This document shows, piece after piece, positions 6,112 to 11,288 of a DNA stretch of 11,288 nt (the first letter of the stretch is position 1; each line of letters starts with the position of its first letter). Under the pieces are notes generated by a model. It did not search any database. It had not been told where the DNA came from and was given only the letters and a program-made list of their open reading frames with translations. The position numbers were made by a program, and so were the translations under genes. Origin of the DNA: Bifidobacteriaceae bacterium (GTDB lineage Bacteria > Actinomycetota > Actinomycetes > Actinomycetales > WQXJ01); assembly GCA_031255075.1 (NCBI GenBank), contig JAIRTF010000057.1, positions 1 through 11,288 on the forward strand. The letters run 5' to 3'.

Positions 6112-7509
6112 ATGAGCGACTTTAGAACCGAACACGACACGATGGGTGAAGTGCGGGTGCCGGCGGAGGCCCACTACGGCGCGCAAACCCAACGTGCGGT
6201 GGAGAATTTTCCGATCTCTGGGCGCGGGCTGGAACCGGCTCAGATTCACGCACTGGCTCGCGTCAAGAAGGCTGCGGCCAAGGCCAACGCCGAACTGGGC
6301 GTGCTGGACCAGGCCAAAGCTGAGGCCATCATCTGGGCTGCCCAACAAGTCATTGACGGCGAACATGACGACCAATTCCCAATTGACATCTACCAGACCG
6401 GCTCTGGCACATCATCCAACATGAACATGAACGAGGTGCTGGCCCGGATCGCCACTTTCCGCCTTGACCAGCCAGTTCACCCGAATGACGATGTCAACGC
6501 GTCGCAGTCTTCGAACGACGTGTTCCCGACATCAGCCCATGTGGCCGCCACCGAAGCCTCCCTGCGCGGGTTGCTGCCAGCCCTGGAGTTGTTGGCTTCC
6601 TCGCTGGGCGCCAAAGCCGCCGAGTTCACCGAAGTGGTCAAGGCCGGCCGTACTCACTTGATGGATGCCACACCGGTCACCTTGGGCCAGGAATTCTCCG
6701 GCTATGAAGCGGCCATCCGCTACGGCGTGGAGCGAGTCCGGGCAGCCCTTCCGCGGGTAGCTGAGGTGCCGTTGGGCGGCACCGCTGTTGGAACCGGCAT
6801 CAACACACCGCCCGGATTCCCCCAACGGGTCATTCAACTGTTGGCGGAGGACACCGGCCTTCCGATCACCGAAGCCCGCAACCACTTCGAAGCCCAATCC
6901 GCCCGCGATGGGTTGGTGGAGCTGTCTGGCGAACTGAAGACCATTGCCGTTTCGCTGATCAAGATTTGCAACGACCTGCGTTGGATGGGCTCCGGCCCCA
7001 GGTGCGGCTTGGGCGAAATCCGCCTGCCGGACCTCCAGCCCGGTTCTTCAATCATGCCCGGCAAGGTCAACCCGGTCATTCCCGAAGCCACGCTGCAGGT
7101 CTGCTCGCGGGTGATTGGCAACGACGCGGCCATCACCTGGGGCGGCGCTTCAGGCTTCTTTGAGCTGAATGTTCAAATCCCGCTGATCGCCACGGCCCTG
7201 CTGGAGTCCATCAAGCTGCTGTCCGCCAGCTGCCGGTTGATGGCCGCCAAGGTGATTGACGGTTTGGTGGCTGAGGTGGACCGCTGCCGCGAACTGGCTG
7301 AGTCCTCACCTTCAATTGTGACGCCGCTGAACCGGCTGATCGGCTACGAACTGGCTGCCAAGGTGGCCAAGTATTCGGTGGCCCACGGCACCACGATTCG
7401 CGAAGCGGTGATTGACCTGGGGCTGGTCAACTCCGGCGCCATCACCGAAGCCCAGTTGGACAGCGCCCTGAATGTGATGAGCATGACCCATCCGCCGGCC
7501 GCCGCCTAG
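6112..7509 (+). CDS. fumC: Class II fumarate hydratase
   Basis: FumC is an oxygen-stable, homotetrameric TCA-cycle enzyme that hydrates fumarate to L-malate. The 465-aa product is almost the length of E. coli FumC (467 aa). Conserved blocks are in order: MGEVRVPAEAHYGAQTQRAVENF (about 11-33), TGSGTSSNMNMNEV (about 96-109), NASQSSNDVFPT (about 129-140), GRTHLMDATPVTLGQEFSGY (about 179-198, with catalytic H182) and the fumarate lyase signature GSSIMPGKVN (311-320, catalytic serine loop). WGGASGFFELN and the C-terminal TPLNRLIGYELAAKVAK are also typical. The frame is open upstream to 5839, but family similarity starts at the ATG at 6112. The gene converges on the prenyltransferase gene with a hairpin between. 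Confidence 0.97.
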   Translation: MSDFRTEHDTMGEVRVPAEAHYGAQTQRAVENFPISGRGLEPAQIHALARVKKAAAKANAELGVLDQAKAEAIIWAAQQVIDGEHDDQFPIDIYQTGSGTSSNMNMNEVLARIATFRLDQPVHPNDDVNASQSSNDVFPTSAHVAATEASLRGLLPALELLASSLGAKAAEFTEVVKAGRTHLMDATPVTLGQEFSGYEAAIRYGVERVRAALPRVAEVPLGGTAVGTGINTPPGFPQRVIQLLAEDTGLPITEARNHFEAQSARDGLVELSGELKTIAVSLIKICNDLRWMGSGPRCGLGEIRLPDLQPGSSIMPGKVNPVIPEATLQVCSRVIGNDAAITWGGASGFFELNVQIPLIATALLESIKLLSASCRLMAAKVIDGLVAEVDRCRELAESSPSIVTPLNRLIGYELAAKVAKYSVAHGTTIREAVIDLGLVNSGAITEAQLDSALNVMSMTHPPAAA

Positions 7510-7531
7510 TTCGCGGCAGTCCTAGTTGGCT

Positions 7532-7564
7532 TGCGGCCCGCGTCTGACATCAGCGCGGGCCGCA
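7532..7564. terminator. Strong hairpin between convergent fumC and prenyltransferase genes
   Basis: An 11-bp perfect stem (TGCGGCCCGCG at 7532-7542, CGCGGGCCGCA at 7554-7564) encloses an 11-nt loop in which CTGA and TCAG can pair further. It starts 22 nt after the fumC stop. The tail on the plus strand is only weakly T-rich (GTCGTTT). Because the stem reads equally from both sides and lies between converging genes, it is probably a bidirectional terminator or 3'-end protector. Confidence 0.65.
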
Positions 7565-7619
7565 GTCGTTTAACGCCGCGCCGTGCAGGTGGCCGATGCC
7601 GCGAGCGCACCGTGCCGCG

Positions 7620-8381
7620 TCAGCGGCCCAGCCGCCGTTCCCGATCCGCGTAGGAGCGCAAAGCCCGCAGGAAATCCACTCGACGGAAAGCGGGCCAGTA
7701 GGCCTCGCAGAAGTAGTACTCAGTGTGGACCGATTGCCACAACAGAAAACCTGACAGCCTTTGTTCCCCTGAAGTGCGGATTACCAGGTCAGGGTCGGGT
7801 TGGCCGCGGGTGTAGAGGTGTTCAGCGATGTGCTCTACGTCCAGGGTTTGGGCCAGTTGCTCAATCGACACCCCGTCGCGGGCCTTTTCGGCCAAGAGTG
7901 AGCGGACGGCATCGGCAATCTCGCGGCGGCCACCGTAGCCCACTGCCACGTTGACGTGTAGCCCGTCAATTCCGGCGGTCCGCTTCTCAGCTTCGAGGAG
8001 GCGTTCGGTGGTGGCGTAGGGCAGCAGATCAAGAGCGCCAACCACTTGGATTCGCCAAAGACCGGTCGCCGCCAGGCGGTCCACGGCCTGTTCGATGATG
8101 CCCACCAACTGCCGCACCTCCGCCGGTGGCCGGGCCAGATTGTCGGTCGAAAGCATCCACAACGTGACCACTTCGACGCCAACTTCTTCGGACCAGCGGA
8201 GCACCTCAGAAATCTTGTCGGCTCCGGCTTTGTGGCCGGTGGCGGCGGATTCGCCGGCCTCTTTGGCCCAGCGCCGGTTGCCGTCCAAGATCACGCCGAC
8301 ATGCCGCGGCACTTCCTGTGGGCTCAGTGCGGCCAGCAGGCGCCGCTCGTAGAGCCGGTAGAGCGGGTTGGAAAAGGACAT
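7620..8381 (-). CDS. (Z)-isoprenyl diphosphate synthase (UppS family, Rv1086-like)
   Basis: This is a cis-prenyltransferase that adds IPP units to an allylic diphosphate, giving Z-configured short- or long-chain prenyl diphosphates for cell-wall lipid carriers. The 253-aa protein has HVGVILDGNRRWAK (catalytic D33), the block TLWMLSTDNLARP (about 73-85), VAVGYGGRREI and the C-terminal DLVIRTSGEQRLSGFLLWQ, all in family order. The N terminus MSFSNPLYRLYERRLLAAL is like that of the mycobacterial short-chain enzyme Rv1086 and unlike polyprenyl synthases with a longer N terminus. Chain length cannot be settled here. The start at 8381 follows AGGG 8 nt upstream; the open frame to 8573 lacks family similarity. 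It is divergent from the haemolysin III-like gene, as I recall for Rv1085c-Rv1086. Confidence 0.93.
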   Translation of the reverse strand: MSFSNPLYRLYERRLLAALSPQEVPRHVGVILDGNRRWAKEAGESAATGHKAGADKISEVLRWSEEVGVEVVTLWMLSTDNLARPPAEVRQLVGIIEQAVDRLAATGLWRIQVVGALDLLPYATTERLLEAEKRTAGIDGLHVNVAVGYGGRREIADAVRSLLAEKARDGVSIEQLAQTLDVEHIAEHLYTRGQPDPDLVIRTSGEQRLSGFLLWQSVHTEYYFCEAYWPAFRRVDFLRALRSYADRERRLGR

Positions 8382-8451
8382 CGGTTCAACCCTAGCCCGG
8401 CTGGCGATCTGCACAGTTCGGTCACAAAACGATTCGCTTCCGGTCAACAAC

Positions 8452-8465
8452 CTACGGTAACGTAG
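8452..8465 (+). promoter_or_regulatory. Inverted repeat and -10-like hexamers before the haemolysin III-like gene
   Basis: CTACG-GTAA-CGTAG forms a 5-bp inverted repeat a few bases before the start codon. It contains TACGGT (8453-8458) and overlaps TAACGT (8458-8463), either of which could be a -10 for a leaderless or near-leaderless transcript starting at the GTG at 8471. No -35 or ribosome binding site is clear. Confidence 0.35.
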
Positions 8466-8470
8466 CTTTG

Positions 8471-9154
8471 GTGAGAGGTTCTTCAAGCCAAGTTGCCGAA
8501 CGCTCCACCAAGACACCATCCCCTGAGACCAAGCCCATGCTGCGTGGCTGGATTCACGCCGGGATGTTTCCACTAACTATTGCCGCCGGCATAGTCCTGA
8601 TTGCGCTGGCCAAAGGCGGTCCGGCCAAGGCGGCATGCGCGCTGTTCGCCTCCACGGCCATGTTGCTGTTCGGCACCTCCGCGACCTACCACCTGGGCCG
8701 CTGGGGCCCAATCTGGTCTGGCGTGCTGCGGCGGCTGGACCATTCGAACATCGCCGCCATCATCGCGGGCACCTACACACCTTTGGCCATCGGCCTGTTG
8801 AGCGGCACCACCCGGGTGGTATTGCTGAGCGTGATCTGGGGTGGCGCCGCGGCCGCCATCTTGGTGCGAGTGCTGTGGCTCAACGCGCCACGCTGGAGCT
8901 ATGTGCCGATCTACATAGCGCTGGGCTGGACAGCGGTCGGCTTCTTGCCTCAATTCTGGAAGACCGGCGGCCCAGCGGTGGTCTGGCTGCTGGTGGCCGG
9001 CGGGCTGTGTTACACCGTTGGCGCGGTCTTCTACGGCTTGAAACGCCCCAATCCTTGGCCCCGTCATTTCGGGTTCCACGAGATTTTCCACGCCTGCACC
9101 GTGGGCGGTTTCACCTGCCACTACATTGCCGTGGCGCTGGTCTGCTGGCGTTAG
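8471..9154 (+). CDS. Haemolysin III / PAQR family membrane protein
   Basis: This is an integral membrane protein of the haemolysin III (YqfA/TrhA) branch of the PAQR family. Bacterial members are seven-helix proteins linked to membrane homeostasis; the haemolysin name comes from heterologous assays. The 227-aa product has a short polar N terminus, then hydrophobic segments through the rest. Conserved motifs are present: RGWIHAG near the first helix, FGTSATYHLG with its histidine, RRLDHSNIAAIIAGTYTP, and the C-terminal GFHEIFHACTVGGFTCHY carrying the conserved histidines thought to bind metal. I chose GTG at 8471; TTG at 8468 is directly before it, and ATG at 8537 would start at MLRGW and lose the residues just before the family core. 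Its TAG stop overlaps the mca stop on the other strand. Confidence 0.9.
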   Translation: MRGSSSQVAERSTKTPSPETKPMLRGWIHAGMFPLTIAAGIVLIALAKGGPAKAACALFASTAMLLFGTSATYHLGRWGPIWSGVLRRLDHSNIAAIIAGTYTPLAIGLLSGTTRVVLLSVIWGGAAAAILVRVLWLNAPRWSYVPIYIALGWTAVGFLPQFWKTGGPAVVWLLVAGGLCYTVGAVFYGLKRPNPWPRHFGFHEIFHACTVGGFTCHYIAVALVCWR

Positions 9155-10017
9155 CGCAGCCCTGCGAACAGGTCCGTTTCAGGCAGTTGGGTCGTGACGG
9201 TGGCCTGGGCCAGTTCAAAATCTTCATGTGGCCAAACCTGGCGCTCAATGTCCCTGGGCATGGCGAAGAACCAGCCATCTGGGTCCACTTGGCTGGCGTG
9301 GGCGCGCAGCGCGGCATCGCGAGCCTCAAAGAAGTCCGCCACCGGGATTTTGGTGGTGATCCGTTGGGCTACCGGCTGGCGGTATGGCCGCTTCTCGAGC
9401 CATTCGTCATAGGGCGAATCAAGGCCGCGGGCCAGCATCTCGCGGTGGACCGCTTCGATCCGATCGAAGGAGATTCCCTGGTCGTAGTAGACCTTGGCCA
9501 CCGCATGCGGTTCTCCCAGTTCTGGGTAGCTGTCCGATGCCGCGAGTTCCAGGGCCGCCATCGACACCCTGTGGGTATGGACGTGGTCCGGGTGGGGGTA
9601 GCCGCCTGACGGGTCATAGGTGGTCAGCACCTGCGGCCTGACTTGCCTGATCAGTTGGACCAGCGGCAGGGCCGCGACCTGCGGATCCAGCGAGGCGAAA
9701 GAGCCTTCCGGTAGTGGCGGCGGTGGCTCTCCCTCCGGAAAACCGGAGTCGATGAAACCCAGGAACCGCTGTTCCACGCCCAAGATCTTGGCGGCGGCCG
9801 CCATCTCGCGGCGGCGGGCAGCCGGCAGGTCGCGGAGTAAGTCCGGGTCATCTGCCAGCTTTGGATTCAAGATGTCGCCGCGCTCGCCGCCAGTGAAGGT
9901 GGCCACCATCACCCTCACACCTTCGGCTGCGTACTTGGCCATGGTGGCCCCACCTTTGGAGGATTCATCATCCGGGTGAGCGTGGACCGCGATCATCGCC
10001 AGGCTCGAATTGTTCAC
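9151..10017 (-). CDS. mca: Mycothiol S-conjugate amidase
   Basis: Mca is a Zn-dependent amidase that cleaves mycothiol S-conjugates of electrophiles and antibiotics, releasing a mercapturic acid for export and GlcN-inositol for recycling. The 288-aa product has the length I recall for M. tuberculosis Mca and the same landmarks: AVHAHPDDESSKGGATMAKYA (zinc ligands H14 and D17), TGGERGDILNP, LGFIDSGFPEG with a Pro-rich stretch, TTYDPSGGYPHPDHVHTHR (third zinc ligand, probably H145), ALRAHASQVDPDGWFFAMP and the C-terminal ETDLFAG. These favour Mca over the paralogue MshB. The GTG start at 10017 is supported by AAGGTGA about 4 nt upstream; starting the frame at 10053 would add 12 residues without support. 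It is convergent with the haemolysin III-like gene. Confidence 0.95.
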   Translation of the reverse strand: MNNSSLAMIAVHAHPDDESSKGGATMAKYAAEGVRVMVATFTGGERGDILNPKLADDPDLLRDLPAARRREMAAAAKILGVEQRFLGFIDSGFPEGEPPPPLPEGSFASLDPQVAALPLVQLIRQVRPQVLTTYDPSGGYPHPDHVHTHRVSMAALELAASDSYPELGEPHAVAKVYYDQGISFDRIEAVHREMLARGLDSPYDEWLEKRPYRQPVAQRITTKIPVADFFEARDAALRAHASQVDPDGWFFAMPRDIERQVWPHEDFELAQATVTTQLPETDLFAGLR

Positions 10018-10131
10018 CGGATCACCTTGCCGCATCTGGCCGCCTAAGTCCAAGTTCGTAAGCCCAGGCCCAGATCTGGCGGCGGCCGGCCACTGCCCGC
10101 GTGGCGTGTACTTGGCCGGGCGCCAGGGCGA

Positions 10132-10137
10132 GTAGGA
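10132..10137 (+). promoter_or_regulatory. Candidate -10 of the DUF5679 gene promoter
   Basis: TAGGAT matches a TANNAT -10. TTGGCC at 10111-10116 could be the -35 with a short 15-bp spacer. Transcription would start near 10144, leaving a leader of about 50 nt that contains the terminator-like hairpin at 10156-10183. Confidence 0.4.
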
Positions 10138-10155
10138 TCGGTGCGAATGCCAACT

Positions 10156-10183
10156 CGTCGGCCATCGGTCGGCGCTTTTTTTT
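10156..10183 (+). terminator. Intrinsic terminator-like hairpin in the leader of the DUF5679 gene
   Basis: The arms CGTCGGCC (10156-10163) and GGTCGGCG (10167-10174) pair over 8 bp, six Watson-Crick and two G-U, around a 3-nt loop. After one C follows a run of eight T (10176-10183), striking in such GC-rich DNA. The gene's ribosome binding site GGAAGGA (10184-10190) comes directly after the run. The upstream gene mca points away, so this is not its terminator. It looks like an attenuator, or the end of a very short transcript from the promoter at about 10132. Confidence 0.55.
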
Positions 10184-10197
10184 GGAAGGAATCAGAC

Positions 10198-10353
10198 GTG
10201 TCAGATTCGTATACCGGTGAGTTCTACTGCGTGAAGTGCAAGCAGAAGCGCGAAGCCACAGGCAACGTGGTGGAGACCAACGGTCGCCGCATGGCCAAGG
10301 GCATCTGCCCAGAGTGCGGCACCAAACTCAACCGCATCCTGGGCAAGGCCTAG
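10198..10353 (+). CDS. DUF5679 zinc-ribbon protein, 51 aa
   Basis: This small protein is recognisable as the actinobacterial DUF5679 family, whose function is not known to me. Two CxxC pairs, C11-C14 (FYCVKCKQKRE) and C37-C40 (GICPECGTKL), would bind one zinc ion, and RRMAKG before the second pair plus the ending NRILGKA are typical. The GTG at 10198 is chosen because GGAAGGA lies 7 nt upstream and the product then has the usual family length. The frame is open to ATG 10147 and GTG 10141, but those would translate the terminator-like hairpin and T-run. It is followed 12 nt later by a strong terminator, so it is probably a single-gene unit. Confidence 0.88.
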   Translation: MSDSYTGEFYCVKCKQKREATGNVVETNGRRMAKGICPECGTKLNRILGKA

Positions 10354-10365
10354 GGCAACTCATCG

Positions 10366-10399
10366 GAGGGGGCCGCGCTTCGGCGCGACCCCCTCTTTT
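10366..10399 (+). terminator. Rho-independent terminator of the DUF5679 gene
   Basis: A long stem pairs GAGGGGG (10366-10372) with CCCCCTC (10389-10395), then after one C-A mismatch CGCGC with GCGCG, closed by a TTCG tetraloop (10379-10382). Four T follow. This is a textbook intrinsic terminator with a UUCG loop. Confidence 0.88.
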
Positions 10400-10747
10400 G
10401 CTGCCCGGACCAAATCTGGCCGCGGGCGGTTACCTGAAGGCCCTTGGCACCGTCAAGTAAATTGGTGTTTAGAAATGCGAACAGCGGAATGATCTGACTC
10501 CGCCCTGTCCCTCGTGAATTGCGTTTGAGCACTTGGCTCCGCCTCACCCACGCCGCATGGTACTAAAGTCCCAGCCCCTCGAAGGGGAGCTGACCTGCAC
10601 AAACGGCCCAATTCGGCTCTCACCATAACTCGCTCGCCGTTTTCCACAGGGGCGCCTCAACCCCTTTCCCAAACCGCTCCTTTTGGGCAGAGTGTTCGCC
10701 CGAGCGTAGTTTTACCCACCAATAGTGGGCCGAATCTTAGGAGAAAA
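10400..10747. other. Gene-free stretch with several small inverted repeats
   Basis: No convincing coding region is seen on either strand. Bases 10452-10497 are about 39% GC, clearly below the surroundings. Inverted repeats are GCGGA/TCCGC (10484-10488/10499-10503), a bulged hairpin with CCCCT-CGA-AGGGG at its core (10572-10592), AGGGG/CCCCT (10648-10652/10661-10665) and CCCAC-CAATA-GTGGG (10715-10729). A 23-codon open frame (10557-10628) overlaps the second hairpin and lacks a ribosome binding site. The stretch could hold a degenerate repeat element or a small RNA; I recognise no known RNA family. Confidence 0.5.
10683..10712 (+). promoter_or_regulatory. Candidate promoter of the ThiF-like gene
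   Basis: TTGGGC (10683-10688) and TAGTTT (10707-10712) are separated by 18 bp. Transcription would start near 10719, close to the CCCAC/GTGGG hairpin at 10715-10729, leaving about 29 nt of leader that includes the ribosome binding site AGGAG (10739-10743). Confidence 0.35.
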
Positions 10748-11288
10748 ATGAAGCTAAAGAGTGGCCTTAGAGTGCTCAGGCGAAGCGCCAAGGAAGTCCA
10801 GATCGGAGATGACCCGCGCATCTCGCACCGGTTCGAACTGGCAGACCCCAGGGAGTACGAGCTGCTGCGTCTACTGGAGACCGACCATTCCCCCGCCCAG
10901 GTGAGGCACAACATGGTCAAACTGGGCGGCAGCCGAGAGCGAGCCGACGAGTTGCTGCGCATGCTGCGCAAGGCTGGCGTGTTGACCGGCAAGTCACGGA
11001 ACTGTTCGGCTGAACTGCGTCTGCCGATCCCCTCGCGGGAGCTGCTGGCCCCCGAGGCCGAATCCCGGGCGTTGGTCGAAGGCGACGGCTGGCCCAAGCT
11101 GGCCCAGCGGATGAGTCAACGGGTCAGCATCTACGGCCTTGGCCGGACCGGTTCGCACATCGCCATGGGATTGGCGGTGGCCGGTGTTGGCCATCTCCAT
11201 CTGGGTGATTCACGACCTGTCACCCCACGCGACCGCGGCCAGGTCTTCGGCCCGGCGGATGTGGGGCGCCCGCGCGACGAGGCGCTGG
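10748..11288 (+). CDS. ThiF/E1-like family protein (3' end cut off by window edge)
   Basis: The first 180 codons are visible. Residues about 1-105 are helical and charged, with a winged-helix-like part (HRFELADPREYELLRLLETDH, then LGGSRERADELLRMLRKAGVL). A Rossmann-type nucleotide site follows: SIYGLGRTGSHIAMGLAVAGVGHLHLGD (about 127-154), with glycine loop G130-x-G132-xx-G135 and D154 at the end of the second strand. RDRGQVFGPADVGRPR follows in the place of the NxxRQ...DVG region of ThiF/MoeB/E1 enzymes. Such actinobacterial proteins are often annotated as ThiF-family or as leader-peptide-binding proteins of azole peptide clusters. A modified-peptide cluster is not otherwise visible here. 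The start is secure: AGGAG 4 nt before the ATG. The adenylation metal-binding and later residues lie outside the window. Confidence 0.8.
   Translation, partial: MKLKSGLRVLRRSAKEVQIGDDPRISHRFELADPREYELLRLLETDHSPAQVRHNMVKLGGSRERADELLRMLRKAGVLTGKSRNCSAELRLPIPSRELLAPEAESRALVEGDGWPKLAQRMSQRVSIYGLGRTGSHIAMGLAVAGVGHLHLGDSRPVTPRDRGQVFGPADVGRPRDEAL

Noticed and set aside
5940..6140. N-terminal extension of mgsA by 67 codons
   Set aside because: It would overlap fumC on the other strand and exceeds the family length; similarity begins near the ATG at 5939.
8382..8573. N-terminal extension of the prenyltransferase by 64 codons
   Set aside because: It would run antisense into the haemolysin III-like gene and lacks similarity; AGGG supports the ATG at 8381.
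8635..9609. A 324-codon plus-strand frame across the haemolysin III-like gene and the opposite strand of mca
   Set aside because: It lies in another frame over two genes with clear family motifs, and its translation resembles no protein family.
10141..10197. Longer DUF5679 protein starting at GTG 10141 or ATG 10147
   Set aside because: It would translate the terminator-like hairpin and T-run, while the GTG at 10198 has a well-spaced GGAAGGA and gives the usual family length.
10557..10628. A 23-codon ORF in the gap before the ThiF-like gene, considered as a precursor peptide or leader peptide
   Set aside because: No ribosome binding site, overlaps a hairpin, one cysteine only, and no recognisable leader or core pattern.
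10453..10647. A 64-codon minus-strand ORF in the same gap
   Set aside because: No convincing ribosome binding site or domain; composition looks like translated non-coding sequence.

Overview
The window is GC-rich and densely coded, and it reads as chromosome of an actinomycete. The main evidence is a close match to mycothiol S-conjugate amidase (Mca), an enzyme of the mycothiol pathway that is largely confined to Actinomycetota. An actinobacterial short-chain cis-prenyltransferase, a DUF5679 zinc-ribbon protein and several apparently leaderless start sites agree with this. From memory, many of these genes (xseA/xseB, ispH, fumC, mca, a haemolysin III-like gene and the Rv1086-type prenyltransferase) also lie near one another in Mycobacterium tuberculosis, so most of the window looks like conserved actinobacterial backbone. 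I could not determine the genus.

Left part (1-3256), all on the minus strand: an SRPBCC-fold membrane-anchored protein is translationally coupled to ispH (last step of the MEP isoprenoid pathway). After a 130-bp gap comes an ABC-F ATPase that runs off the left edge. That gap holds a perfect 20-bp palindrome and a long inverted repeat that covers the ABC-F ribosome binding site.

Middle (3257-5446), plus strand: a two-gene toxin-antitoxin module (ribbon-helix-helix-like antitoxin, PIN-domain toxin with an ATGA overlap) sits in the divergent gap next to the exonuclease VII genes xseA-xseB, which follow the toxin by only 30 bp. The antitoxin promoter contains two copies of an 11-bp palindrome 22 bp apart. 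A degenerate third copy lies over the start of the divergent SRPBCC-ispH operon.

Right part (5466-9154): methylglyoxal synthase (minus) is divergent from class II fumarase (plus). fumC converges on a (Z)-prenyl diphosphate synthase across a strong hairpin. The prenyltransferase is divergent from a seven-helix haemolysin III family protein, whose stop codon overlaps that of mca. The far right (10018-11288) carries mca's divergent neighbour, a 51-aa DUF5679 zinc-ribbon gene with an apparent intrinsic terminator inside its own leader and a second strong terminator after it. Then come about 350 bp without a convincing gene and the 5' part of a ThiF/E1-like gene that runs off the right edge.

I did not find a clearly new multi-gene system. 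The observations most worth checking are regulatory: the doubled operator of the toxin-antitoxin module, the terminator in the DUF5679 leader, the leader structure of the ABC-F gene, and the repeated leaderless promoter geometry. No tRNA, rRNA, CRISPR array, insertion sequence or prophage gene was recognised.
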